43,514 nucleotides of DNA, taken from contig JAEUHW010000402.1 of NCBI GenBank assembly GCA_016793245.1, positions 1 through 43,514 of the forward strand, read 5' to 3'. The stretch is from Planctomycetota bacterium. GTDB lineage: Bacteria; Planctomycetota; UBA1135; JADKAF01. The position numbers and the translations under genes were made by a program. Below are positions 22,919-31,313 of the stretch, one piece after another. The notes below the pieces were generated by a model, which did no database searches, was not told the origin of the DNA, and saw only the letters and a list, made by a program, of their open reading frames with translations. Position 1 is the first letter of the stretch. Each line of letters begins with the position of its first letter.

Positions 22919-25648
22919 TCAAGTTGCAAATGCGCGCCCTTCTGGGCGCAACGGCCGATTCATCCAAAGCGGCCTCCTAAGCCCCCCCGGCCCCGGCGCC
23001 GGCCGACACATCTTCTTCCACTCTTCGTACACCGCCCGCGACTTCGCCGTATCGACGCAGACATCGCCGTAGCGATCGCCTTCCATCGCGCGCGTGACCA
23101 CCACCTTCTGATGCCAACAGTGCATCCCCGAATGCGGATCGGGCTGCACCGGGAAGGTCAGGTTCTGGTTCACCCCCGGCTCCTTCCAGAAGATGCGCGA
23201 GGTATCCGGATCGCTGCTCTCGTAAGGCCCGAGGCCACCCTTGTGTCGGAACAGGAACGAAGACCCCTGCCGCTGGAGATCCACCTCCGCGCTCGAGATC
23301 TTGTGCCCGCCGACATCCTTGTGCAGGCGCCAGCGCCCGACGTGGTGCGAGCACGCGACGACGCCGGGATGGATGCCTTCGGTGATCCAGACGCGGAGCA
23401 CGAAGTGGCCGATGCGCGTGGTGACGCGCGCCAGGCCATCGCGCTCGATGCCGAGACGCGCCGCGTCGCGCGGGTGGATCCAGAGCGGATTGGTGTGCGA
23501 GATCTCCTGCAGCCACTTCGCGTTGCTGGAGCGCGTGTGGATCAGCGTCGGCAGACGGAAGGTCGGCAGCAAGGTCATCTCGCCGCGCTTCTCGTCGAGG
23601 TTCCGCCAGTGCACCTGCGAGCGGATGTAGCCCGGCAGCGCTTCGTCGCCGCGCTGCCACTCGTCCATCGTCTTGCTGTAGAACTCGAGCCGCTTGCTGG
23701 GCGTCGGGAAGCCGTGGACCTTCTTGCCCGGCTCCACCTCAAGGCCGGCCTCGCCTTCCTTCACGGGCTTCGCGAAGCGCTCCTGCCCGCCGTACGGCAC
23801 CGCGAAGGCTCCGTACTGCTGCATGTAAGCGAGCGGTGTGAGCCCGAGCTTCGCGGCGGCTTCCTTCAGCCCCGGCACCGAGTTCTCGAAGATGTCGCCG
23901 AAGTACTCCTCCATCGTGATGGGAGTGCCGGGCTTCGTCTTCGATTCGTACCACTTGCGGAGACCCAGCGAGCCATCGGGATCCGCGGCCCAGGTCAGCG
24001 CGATCCAGAACTCCGCCTCCTCCCAGACCTCGCCGGGGTTGGCGTCGCGCGTATCGGAGACCGGCTTCCCTTCGCGGCGCATCATCTCGCGCAGCACGGG
24101 CTGGCGGTAGCCGATCCAGGTCCCCGCGTGCGTCTCCTGCGACATCAAGTCATGCCGCTCTGGCCCGAGCCCCATCGGCAGCACGTAGTCCGCCCACTGC
24201 GCGGTCTCGGACCAGATCGGCGTCAAGGCGACGTGGCAGCCGACCTGCTTCTCGTCCTCCAGCATCTCGATCCACGAGCACCCGTCGGGGTTCGTCCATA
24301 CCGGGTTGTAGACGCGCGTGAAGTAGAGCTCGAGCCGACGGTTCTGCTCGCGCAGGAGATGCGGCAGCAGGAAGCTCATCTCGTAGTGCGCGAGCGGCCA
24401 CTCCTTCGGCCAGAGCAGCTCGCTCCAGCGCGAATGCGCGGGCGGGTTCGTGCTCGGCTTCGGGGCGAACTTGTCCCACGAGTTCGGATTGACACCGCCG
24501 GGCACACCGAAGCTGCCGGTCAGCACGTGCAGGAAGACGAGCGCTCGCGCCGCCTGCCAGCCGCCGAGGTTCCCCGCCGCCGTGTTGCGCCAGAGATGCG
24601 AGGTGAAGCGATTGCCCGCGCGCTGGATCTCGTCGGCGAGCGTCTTCACCGTGCTCGCGTCGATCCGGCACTCTTCGGCCACGAACTCCGGCGTGTACTC
24701 GGCGTAGAGCTCCTTCAGCTTCTCCAAGAAGCGCTCGAAGGTCCCCGGACCTCCCGCATCGCGCGCCGCGAGGAACTCCTGCCAGTTCGTCCAACGCTCG
24801 AGATACGCGCGATCGATCGCGCCGCGGTGCAGGAGCTCGCGTGCGACCGCGAGCAGCAGCGCTGCCTCCGAGCCCGGCCACGGCGAGATCCAATGGTTCG
24901 CGTGGGTCGAAGTGTTCGAGAGCCGCGTGTCGACGACGGCGATGCGGGCACCGCGCTCCTTCGCTTCGATGATGCGCTGCGCGTGCGGGTTGAAGTAGTG
25001 CCCCGTCTCCAGGTGGGCGGAGAGCAAGAGCACGAACTCCGCCTTCGCGTAGTCCGGCGACGGGCGGTCGTAGCCCGACCAGAGCGCGTAGCCCAAGCGC
25101 GCCGATGCGCTGCAGACGTTGGTGTGGGAGTTATGCCCGTCGATCCCCCACGCGTTCAGCATGCGCAGGACGAAGTGGTCCTCGCCCGGACGGCCCACGT
25201 GATACATGAGCTCTTCGTGGCGGTTCTCCTGCAGCGCCTTTCGCAAGCGCCCGCCGAGGTCCTTCAGCACCTCGTCCCAGGTCACTTCCTCGAAGCGCCC
25301 CTCACCGCGCTTCCCGACCCGCTTCAGCGGCTTCAGGATGCGCTCGGCGTCGCGCACCTGGTTCAAGGTCGCGGGCCCCTTCGCGCAGGTGCGGCCGCGG
25401 GAGCCGGGGTGCACCGGGTTCCCCTCGAACTTCTCGATCACGCCGGTCGACTTGTCGACGAACGCGAGCAGCCCGCACGCCGACTCGCAGTTGAAGCAGA
25501 TCGTCGGGACGCAGCGGTAGTGCTTCTCGCGGCGCTCGGGCCAGGCCTTGGGATCGAGCTCTTTCCAATCGTCCCAGCGCTCGGGGGTCGGGCCCACGGC
25601 GAGCTCCCAGGGAGAGGTGCGCAGTCCTTCGGGGCGGGCGTTCGACAT
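22919..25648 (-). CDS. Molybdopterin-dependent oxidoreductase, catalytic subunit (Psr/Phs/DMSO reductase superfamily)
   Basis: The product is 909 residues, within the usual size. Residues 46-88 carry the N-terminal [4Fe-4S] motif C51-x2-C54-x3-C58...C88 (CFNCESACGLLAF; RGRTCAKG). C179 in HTNVCSAS is a likely Mo/W ligand by position. The C-terminal cofactor-binding part has SNAKWLQEISHTNPLWIHP and ...ACSHHVGRWRLHKD. Psr/Phs-type enzymes use sulfur compounds, others arsenate or selenate; the substrate is not readable here. There is no twin-arginine signal, so the subunit is cytoplasmic unless a partner exports it, unlike most Psr/Phs enzymes. The ATG at 25648 gives MSNARPEG; a GTG nine codons upstream is possible. 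It follows the membrane partner by 30 nt and is surely co-transcribed with it. Confidence 0.87.
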   Translation of the reverse strand: MSNARPEGLRTSPWELAVGPTPERWDDWKELDPKAWPERREKHYRCVPTICFNCESACGLLAFVDKSTGVIEKFEGNPVHPGSRGRTCAKGPATLNQVRDAERILKPLKRVGKRGEGRFEEVTWDEVLKDLGGRLRKALQENRHEELMYHVGRPGEDHFVLRMLNAWGIDGHNSHTNVCSASARLGYALWSGYDRPSPDYAKAEFVLLLSAHLETGHYFNPHAQRIIEAKERGARIAVVDTRLSNTSTHANHWISPWPGSEAALLLAVARELLHRGAIDRAYLERWTNWQEFLAARDAGGPGTFERFLEKLKELYAEYTPEFVAEECRIDASTVKTLADEIQRAGNRFTSHLWRNTAAGNLGGWQAARALVFLHVLTGSFGVPGGVNPNSWDKFAPKPSTNPPAHSRWSELLWPKEWPLAHYEMSFLLPHLLREQNRRLELYFTRVYNPVWTNPDGCSWIEMLEDEKQVGCHVALTPIWSETAQWADYVLPMGLGPERHDLMSQETHAGTWIGYRQPVLREMMRREGKPVSDTRDANPGEVWEEAEFWIALTWAADPDGSLGLRKWYESKTKPGTPITMEEYFGDIFENSVPGLKEAAAKLGLTPLAYMQQYGAFAVPYGGQERFAKPVKEGEAGLEVEPGKKVHGFPTPSKRLEFYSKTMDEWQRGDEALPGYIRSQVHWRNLDEKRGEMTLLPTFRLPTLIHTRSSNAKWLQEISHTNPLWIHPRDAARLGIERDGLARVTTRIGHFVLRVWITEGIHPGVVACSHHVGRWRLHKDVGGHKISSAEVDLQRQGSSFLFRHKGGLGPYESSDPDTSRIFWKEPGVNQNLTFPVQPDPHSGMHCWHQKVVVTRAMEGDRYGDVCVDTAKSRAVYEEWKKMCRPAPGPGGLRRPLWMNRPLRPEGRAFAT

Positions 25649-25677
25649 GGAGTCTGGTTCGCTGGCTCGAGTCACGA

Positions 25678-27210
25678 TCAGGAGATGGGCAACGCCTGGC
25701 CGGCGCGCACGAGCAGGTCTTCTTCGCTGTAGAGGCCGATCAACGCGGCGAGCGCGCCGAGCGTCCAGAGCGCGGGCACGGGCACGAGCCAGAGCACCGC
25801 GGGGAGTACCAGGCCGAGCGCCACGCCGATCCCCCAGTGGCGCTTCGCGAAGATGCCGTGGGAGATCAAGTGCGCGACGCGCGCGTACTCGACCTCGCGC
25901 TTCGGCGGCGAGAGCTTCGCCTCGGCCAGCGTGAAGAGGCCGTGGAGCGCCAAGCCGAGGCACGCGATCCAACGCACGATCTCCGCACTCTCCGCGTCGA
26001 GACCGAGCAGGGGTACCAGCAGCAGCATCCCCGCGCCGCCGGCGAGCAGCGCTTGCCCGAAGAGCTGCGCCGCGAGACCGCGCTTCATCCAGAAGACACG
26101 CCCCTTCGCTTGGCCGAAGAGCCACGCGGTGTAGACCGCAGCCCCCGTCGCGAAGGGCAGCGTCAGGAACGCGACCGCTTGGCCGAAGCCGCTGCCGTGC
26201 TGACCGAGCACGACGAGCAGCGCGTAGAGCGAGAGCAGCGCGCCGTAGCCCATCAAGAAGACCGTGCCCTTCACGAGCCAGCTCTTCCAGTTGCCGCGCG
26301 TCAGCAGGTAGTAGAAGCGGTCGGGGCGCTTGAGGTCGCCGATCAGCAAGCCCGTCGTCGCGGTGAGGAAGAAGAGGGCCAGCGCGAGCACGGCGAGCAA
26401 GGCACCGCCGCCGAGCGCCCCGCCGAACGGTGCCACGAGCGGCAGCGCCGCTAGGAAGAGCCCCGCCGCGAGCGACTTCGTGAAGAGGTAGCCCACGATC
26501 TTCCCGCCCCAGAGCGGCGGATGATCCACGTTGTAGACGGTGCGCGCCTTGGCCTTCGCCTCGAGCTCGTCCTGCAGTGCCCGCTCCGCTTGGAGCTGCA
26601 CGTTCGGCAGGGGCTGCGACCAGAGGTAGCCGCCGGCGCTCGAGGTCAGATTGGGCTGGATGCCCGCTTCGGCGACTTCCTTGTAGAAGACGTTCGGCCC
26701 GGTGCCGGCCTCGACCTTCCGCGCCTGCGTGGCGCCGGCTTTGCGGAGCTGCGAGACCCGGGAGTTCGGGTCATCGAAGTCGCCGGGGATGATCGCCTCG
26801 GTCGGGCAGACCACCGCGCACGCGGGAGCGAGCCCCACCTCGGTGCGGTGCGCGCAGAAGTGGCACTTCTGCGCGGTGCCGGTGTCCGGGTTGATGTAGA
26901 GCGCGTCGTAGGGGCAGCCGTGCATGCACGACTTGCAGCCGATGCACGCCGCCGGGTTGATGTCGACGATGCCGTCGGCGCCCTTCTTCAGGGCGCCGGT
27001 CGGGCAGATGTCGACGCACGGCGGCTTCGTGCACTGATTGCAGCGCAGCACGGCGAAGCTGCGCTTCACCTGCGGGAACTGCCCTTCCTCGGTGTACTTC
27101 ACCCAGGTGCGGAAGCTCCCGAGGGGAACATCGTTCTCCGACTTGCACGCGACCGTGCAAGCATGGCAACCGATGCACCGCGAGTGATCGATGACGAAGC
27201 CGAGCTGCAT
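25678..27210 (-). CDS. Fused four-cluster Fe-S subunit and NrfD-type membrane anchor
   Basis: The product is 510 residues in two parts. The ferredoxin-like part, residues ~1-150, has four [4Fe-4S] sites: C12-C15-C18-C22, C57-C60-C65-C69, C89-C92-C95-C99 and C116-C119-C131-C135, as in PsrB/NrfC. The membrane part, ~230-510, holds about eight helices and NrfD-type motifs: LLIGDLKRPDRFYYLLTR followed by GNWKSWL. It carries electrons between the oxidoreductase and the quinone pool. Normally these two functions are separate proteins; here they are one chain. The start is the ATG at 27210. No Tat signal at the N-terminus, so the Fe-S part should be cytoplasmic. Confidence 0.9.
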   Translation of the reverse strand: MQLGFVIDHSRCIGCHACTVACKSENDVPLGSFRTWVKYTEEGQFPQVKRSFAVLRCNQCTKPPCVDICPTGALKKGADGIVDINPAACIGCKSCMHGCPYDALYINPDTGTAQKCHFCAHRTEVGLAPACAVVCPTEAIIPGDFDDPNSRVSQLRKAGATQARKVEAGTGPNVFYKEVAEAGIQPNLTSSAGGYLWSQPLPNVQLQAERALQDELEAKAKARTVYNVDHPPLWGGKIVGYLFTKSLAAGLFLAALPLVAPFGGALGGGALLAVLALALFFLTATTGLLIGDLKRPDRFYYLLTRGNWKSWLVKGTVFLMGYGALLSLYALLVVLGQHGSGFGQAVAFLTLPFATGAAVYTAWLFGQAKGRVFWMKRGLAAQLFGQALLAGGAGMLLLVPLLGLDAESAEIVRWIACLGLALHGLFTLAEAKLSPPKREVEYARVAHLISHGIFAKRHWGIGVALGLVLPAVLWLVPVPALWTLGALAALIGLYSEEDLLVRAGQALPIS

Positions 27211-27346
27211 GCGTCCTCCGACGGGGCGCCGCGGAAGCGCTCGGCTCCGCGCGGCGAGGGCGGGAGTTTACGAGAGCGCAGGGGAAGCTCGCACGCCCCA
27301 TTCCTCGCGGAGAACGCGAAGGCTCCGTGTCACGGCCTGCCCCGTC

Positions 27347-27388
27347 GGCGAGACGGACTCGCGCAGCCGGGAGAACTCCGTCTCCGCC
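27347..27388 (-). terminator. Possible terminator of the ArsR-SRPBCC operon
   Basis: GGCGAGACGGA pairs with TCCGTCTCCGCC (one bulge) to give an 11-bp stem, 7 nt past the SRPBCC stop (27395). No U-run follows on the minus strand, so it may be Rho-assisted or an unrelated hairpin. Confidence 0.4.
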
Positions 27389-27394
27389 GGCGGC

Positions 27395-27970
27395 TCACGC
27401 GCGCGGCGCGGACGGTTGCAGGATCTCCCCGCCGGCGCGCGCGATGGTCGCGCGCCGACCTCCGCGCAGCCACTGCACCAGGCTGATCAGGCCGCCGAGG
27501 CCATCGATGAGCCGCATGGAGCCGGTGCGGCGCTCGGCCCAGACGTTCAGGACATAGCCCCATCCGATGTCGTAGCCCTTGCGTGCGGCCTTGGCGCCCT
27601 TGCCCCAACGCTCCCAGTGCGAGGCGACGAGCACGACGCGCGTGCCGCTGCCGGCGGGCTCGAAGCGCACCTCGACCTCCTGCGCGGTCGAAGCGTCCTT
27701 CGCGGGATGCCAGGTGAAGCGTACGAGCCGCGGCGGATCCCACACGAGCACCTGCCCCCATTGGAAGCGCCGACCATCGACGTGCTCCTCGAAGATGAGA
27801 CCGTCGACGCGCCGCTCGAACACGATCCGCTGGACGCGCGGCCCGCCGATCGAATGCGTCTTCACAGGCCACCAGGTCGAGAACTCCGACGTGAAGCGCC
27901 GGAACGCGGCGGCTGGGTCCCACGACACGGAGATCGAACGCTCGATCGGAGGCAAGGGTACGTCGCTCAT
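27395..27970 (-). CDS. SRPBCC/AHSA1-family protein
   Basis: The product is 191 residues: ISVSWDPAAAFRRFTSEFST and FSTWWPVKTHSIGG, then ERRVDGLIFEEHVDGRRFQW and VLVWDPPRLVRFTWHP, typical of Aha1-C (AHSA1) START-like domains. Such domains bind hydrophobic ligands or protein partners. The C-terminus is longer than usual (GYVLNVWAERRTGSM). The ATG at 27970 overlaps the arsR stop (ATGA), so it is made together with that regulator; this ArsR-SRPBCC pairing is common in bacteria and is often a stress or metabolite response unit. Ligand unknown. Confidence 0.85.
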   Translation of the reverse strand: MSDVPLPPIERSISVSWDPAAAFRRFTSEFSTWWPVKTHSIGGPRVQRIVFERRVDGLIFEEHVDGRRFQWGQVLVWDPPRLVRFTWHPAKDASTAQEVEVRFEPAGSGTRVVLVASHWERWGKGAKAARKGYDIGWGYVLNVWAERRTGSMRLIDGLGGLISLVQWLRGGRRATIARAGGEILQPSAPRA

Positions 27971-28326
27971 GAACTGCGTTTCCTTCGCGCGGCCTTCTTC
28001 TTCGACTTCGCTCTTGCCGCACGCGCCGGCGGAGCGGGATCCGCCGCTGCGAACGCCGTGAGCACGTCGTCCCAGAGCGACTCCACGTACTCGCGGAGCT
28101 CGGCCAGGCCCGCCTGGCTCGCGCGGTAGTAGCGCCGCGTCCCTTCCGCCTCGTGGACGACCAGCCGAGCGGCGTCGAGCACGCGCAGGTGCTGCGACAC
28201 GGCCGGCTGCGAGATCCCCGCGATCTCCGCGAGCTCGCCGACCGTGTGAGGACGTCGACGCAGCTTCTCGAAGAGGCCGCGACGGGTCGGGTCGGCGAGG
28301 GCGGTCAAGACTTCGGCATAAGCCAC
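27967..28326 (-). CDS. ArsR-family transcriptional regulator
   Basis: The product is 119 residues with a winged helix-turn-helix: LADPTRRGLFEKLRRRPH, then TVGELAEIAGISQPAVSQHL and VLDAARLVVHEAEGTRRYYR. No Cys-based metal site (ELCVCDL) is present, so it is not a classical arsenic sensor; a non-metal ligand is likely. The C-terminus is a Lys/Arg tail (ARAKSKKKAARRKRSS). The GTG at 28326 gives MAYAEVLTALADPT, the right N-terminus for the family. It begins just behind a promoter with an overlapping palindrome and shares ATGA with the SRPBCC gene. Confidence 0.9.
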   Translation of the reverse strand: MAYAEVLTALADPTRRGLFEKLRRRPHTVGELAEIAGISQPAVSQHLRVLDAARLVVHEAEGTRRYYRASQAGLAELREYVESLWDDVLTAFAAADPAPPARAARAKSKKKAARRKRSS

Positions 28327-28327
28327 G

Positions 28328-28361
28328 GCTTATATAAGCTCTCGGCGATGGATGCTGTCAA
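28328..28361 (-). promoter_or_regulatory. Promoter and probable ArsR operator, near-leaderless
   Basis: On the minus strand: TTGACA (28356-28361), an 18-nt spacer, TTATAT (28332-28337), then the GTG start at 28326. The -10 lies inside a perfect palindrome, GCTTATATAAGC (28328-28339), which is a natural site for the dimeric ArsR it controls: binding would block RNA polymerase. The transcription start is expected at or next to the GTG, so the message would be leaderless. Confidence 0.65.
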
Positions 28362-28378
28362 GTGGCGAGCGTCGCGGC

Positions 28379-30529
28379 TCAGCGCGCAATCCGCACCCGC
28401 GCATCCACCACGGCGCACGCCGCGCGCGAGCCGCCGACGAGCACGGGGTTCAGATCGAGCTCCAAGATCTCGGGGTGCTCGGCGAGCAGCGCCGCGACGC
28501 GGACCAGCGCGGTCGTCAGCGCCTCGAAGTCGACGGCCTTCTGGCCGCGCGAGCCCTCGAGCAACGGGAGGCCGCGGAGCGAGCGGATCATCTCCAGCGC
28601 CTCGCTGCGTTCGAGCGGCGCGATGCGGAGCGCGATGTCGCCCATGACCTCGACGAAGATCCCGCCGAGACCGAAGAGAACCAGCGGGCCGAACTGCGGA
28701 TCGCGAACGCCGCCCAAGATCACTTCGTGCGCGCCCTTCACCATCGGCTGCACGAGGAGTCGCGCATCCGGGTCGAGCGGGCGCGCGCGCTCGAGCAGCG
28801 CGCGCGCGGCGGAGAGCACCTCGTCGCCGGTGCGGAGGTCGACCTTCACTCCGCCGACCTCGGTCTTGTGGAGGACCTGCGCGGAGGAGAGCTTCACCAC
28901 CGTGGGATAGCCGAGATCGTGCGCGGCGGAGACCGCGTCGCCCGGGGTGCGCGCGAAGACGTGCGGCAGGACGTCGAGGCCCGCCCTTCGCACGAGCTCC
29001 AGCGCATCGCCGAGCTCGAGCCAGCCGCTCTCGGGGACCGCGATCGAAGCGAGGTGTTCGGCGACGGCGGCGGCTCGCGCGGCGCTGCCCGGATCGGCTT
29101 CGGCGTCGCCGCGCGAAGCGCGCCGCTCGGCGTTCTTCGTCGCGCGCTCCTGGCGGCGGCGGTAGCGCAGGAGGGCTGCGACCGCGCGCGCCGCTTCCTC
29201 TGGGAAGGGATAGACGGGGATCCCGCCTTCGCGGAGCACTTGCAGCGCTTCCTCGCCGCGCTGCTTGCCGAGCAAGCACGCGACGACGGTCTTCCCCGCC
29301 TCGCGCGCGCGCTCGACGATCACGCGCGCCACGGCCTCCGCGTCGATCATCACCGGCGAGACGAAGATCACGATCGCGGCGTCGACGTGCTCGTCGGCGA
29401 GCACGGCGCGCAGCGAGAGGTCGTAGGCCTTCGCGTCGGCGCTGGCGATGAGATCGACGGGGTTCGCGACGGAGGCCTCGGGCGGAAGCGCGGCACGCAG
29501 CGCCGCCTTCGTCTCCGCGGAGAGCTCGGCGAAGGGCATGCCGTGACCTTCGCACGCGTCGGTGGCGAGGATCGCGGGGCCGCCCGCGTTGCTCACGATG
29601 GCGATCCTCTCGCCGCGCGGGAGCGGCTGGTTCAGGTACACCGAGGCGACGTCGAAGAGCTCTTTCAGCGTCTCGACGCGCAGCACGCCGGCTTGCTCGA
29701 AGAGCGCATCGAAGGCTTGATCGCGGCCCGCGAGCGCGCCGGTGTGCGAGGCGGCGGCGAGGGCGCCGCGGCGCGAGCGTCCCGACTTCACGACGACGAT
29801 CGGCTTCGTGCGCGAGACGCGCCGCGCGATCTTCACGAACTTCTCGGGCGAGCCCACCGACTCGATGTAGAGCAGGATGATCTTGGAGCGAGGATCGTGC
29901 TCCCAGTACGCGATGAGATCGGCGATGTCGACGTCGCAGCGATTGCCGAGGCTCGCGAACATCGAGATGCCGAGGCCGAGCTGGCGCGCCTGCGCGAGGA
30001 TCGCCTCGCCGAGGGCACCGCTCTGCGAGACGAACGCGGCGGCGCCGGGGATCGGCACGGCGGCGGCGAAGCTCGCGTTCAAGCGCACGGCGGGATCGGT
30101 GTGGATGATCCCCATGCAGTTCGGGCCGATGACGCGCATGCCGTAGCGCCGCGCGATCGCGACGAGCTCCTTCTCGCGCGCGGCGCCCTCGGGGCCGGTC
30201 TCGCCGAAGCCGGCGGAGATCACGACCAGGGCCTTCACGCCCTTCTTGCCACAGCCTTCGACGACTTCGAGAACCTGCGGGCCGGGGACCACGAGCACCG
30301 CGAGATCGACCTCGCCGTCGATCTCCTCGACGCTCGCGAAGGCGCGCATGCTCTGCACGATCGGGCTCCCAGGGTTCACCGGGTAGACCACGCCGGCGAA
30401 CTCGTCGCGCATCAGGTTCTGCAGCACTTCGCGCCCGATGGTGTGCTTCCGCTTGCTCGCGCCGACGACGGCGACGGAACGCGGACGGAAGAGGCAATCC
30501 AAGCTGGTCGCGGCGGGATCCTGGCTCAC
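28379..30529 (-). CDS. NDP-forming acyl-CoA synthetase (acetate--CoA ligase-like)
   Basis: The product is 716 residues from a GTG at 30529. Residues ~10-135 are the CoA-binding domain (FRPRSVAVVGASKRKHTIG), ~150-450 the succinyl-CoA synthetase-like middle with FVSQSGALGEAIL and SHTGALAG (H262, likely the phosphohistidine), and ~500-716 an ATP-grasp domain (YPTVVKLSSAQVLHKTEVGG; LVQPMVKGAHEVILGG). Such enzymes convert an acid, CoA and ATP/GDP to acyl-CoA, or run in reverse to form ATP. There is no C-terminal GNAT acetyltransferase domain, unlike Pat-type proteins. The start overlaps the lipB stop (GTGA), so the two are co-translated. Substrate not determinable from sequence. Confidence 0.88.
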   Translation of the reverse strand: MSQDPAATSLDCLFRPRSVAVVGASKRKHTIGREVLQNLMRDEFAGVVYPVNPGSPIVQSMRAFASVEEIDGEVDLAVLVVPGPQVLEVVEGCGKKGVKALVVISAGFGETGPEGAAREKELVAIARRYGMRVIGPNCMGIIHTDPAVRLNASFAAAVPIPGAAAFVSQSGALGEAILAQARQLGLGISMFASLGNRCDVDIADLIAYWEHDPRSKIILLYIESVGSPEKFVKIARRVSRTKPIVVVKSGRSRRGALAAASHTGALAGRDQAFDALFEQAGVLRVETLKELFDVASVYLNQPLPRGERIAIVSNAGGPAILATDACEGHGMPFAELSAETKAALRAALPPEASVANPVDLIASADAKAYDLSLRAVLADEHVDAAIVIFVSPVMIDAEAVARVIVERAREAGKTVVACLLGKQRGEEALQVLREGGIPVYPFPEEAARAVAALLRYRRRQERATKNAERRASRGDAEADPGSAARAAAVAEHLASIAVPESGWLELGDALELVRRAGLDVLPHVFARTPGDAVSAAHDLGYPTVVKLSSAQVLHKTEVGGVKVDLRTGDEVLSAARALLERARPLDPDARLLVQPMVKGAHEVILGGVRDPQFGPLVLFGLGGIFVEVMGDIALRIAPLERSEALEMIRSLRGLPLLEGSRGQKAVDFEALTTALVRVAALLAEHPEILELDLNPVLVGGSRAACAVVDARVRIAR

Positions 30530-31218
30530 CGGTTCACGTCCTTCGAGCGATCGGGGAGGAGCTCTTCGAGCGCATGGCGATCGAGGCTCCGGTAGCGCTG
30601 GCCCCAGACCTCCGCTGCCGCGGAGCGCAGCGCCTCGATCACGCGCTCGCGCGACGGCGCGGTGGAGCCCGCGGCCGTCGCGACATCGCTCATGACGGCG
30701 GCGTCGAGGCCGCAAGGATTGAAGCCGCGCCACACGCGCGGATCCACGCGGTAATTCAGCGCAAGGCCGTGCCAGGTGATCCAACGGCGGACGGCGAGGC
30801 CGAGCGAGCAGAGCTTCTTCCTCCCCACCCAGACGCCGGTCTTCCCCGGCACGCGCTCGCCGACGAGCCCGAAGGGCGCGAGGGCGCGGATCACGACCTC
30901 TTCGCTCTCGCGCAGCGCGCGGTGCAGATCGCGCGCGGAGCCTTCGAGCCGGCGGATCGGATAGAGCACGATCTGCCCCGGCCCGTGCCAGGTCGCTTCG
31001 CCGCCGCGCTCGACGCGCACGGTCGCGACGCCCGCGGGAACCACTTCGTCCGGCGGCGAGGTGCGCCCGAGCGTCACGACGCCCTCGTGCTCGCAGCAGA
31101 GCACGAGGTCCGGCACGGCACCCGCGAGGCGCGCCTCGACACAGCGCTCCTGGAGCCGATGCGCTTCCGCATAGCTCACGCTGCCGAGCTCGACCCAGAG
31201 CGCCTCGCGCACTTCCAT
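30526..31218 (-). CDS. lipB: Octanoyltransferase LipB
   Basis: The product is 230 residues, the usual length. RGGEATWHGPGQIVLYPI (71-88), the Lys in KKLCSLG (K135) and the nucleophile Cys in GFNPCGL (C169) are the family's active-site motifs. It moves octanoyl from ACP to the lipoyl domains of 2-oxoacid dehydrogenases and GcvH, before LipA adds sulfur. The ATG at 31218 gives MEVREALWVELGSV. It starts 29 nt from the palindromic repeat. The stop overlaps the acyl-CoA synthetase start; no lipA is in the window. Confidence 0.93.
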   Translation of the reverse strand: MEVREALWVELGSVSYAEAHRLQERCVEARLAGAVPDLVLCCEHEGVVTLGRTSPPDEVVPAGVATVRVERGGEATWHGPGQIVLYPIRRLEGSARDLHRALRESEEVVIRALAPFGLVGERVPGKTGVWVGRKKLCSLGLAVRRWITWHGLALNYRVDPRVWRGFNPCGLDAAVMSDVATAAGSTAPSRERVIEALRSAAAEVWGQRYRSLDRHALEELLPDRSKDVNR

Positions 31219-31246
31219 GCGCGCAGGATACGCCCGCTGCACGGAG

Positions 31247-31309
31247 AGGTGCCAGGCACCTTTTGCGTGCGTTGCACAGGTAAGGTGCCTGGCACCTTTG
31301 CTGTGCAAC
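31247..31309. repeat. REP-like double hairpin with GGTGCC(A/T)GGCACC units
   Basis: Two near-palindromes, AGGTGCCAGGCACCTTTT (31247-31264) and AAGGTGCCTGGCACCTTTG (31282-31300), lie 17 nt apart. The second is also enclosed by GTTGCACAG (31271-31279) and CTGTGCAAC (31301-31309). It lies 4 nt past the stop of the 31314 gene and 29 nt before the lipB start, and could act as a terminator of the upstream operon. Similar GGTGCCAGG words occur in the 17.6 and 19.4 kb elements, so a common family is possible. Confidence 0.7.
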
Positions 31310-31313
31310 GGGG

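Noticed and set aside
22456..22929. Minus-strand 157-codon frame downstream of the Mrr-type gene
   Set aside because: No signal, motif or family resemblance, Arg/Ser/His-rich, no SD; treated as gene-free DNA.
23111..25732. Plus-strand frame of 873 codons opposite the molybdopterin oxidoreductase
   Set aside because: Antisense shadow of the oxidoreductase gene; composition is typical of GC-rich antisense frames.
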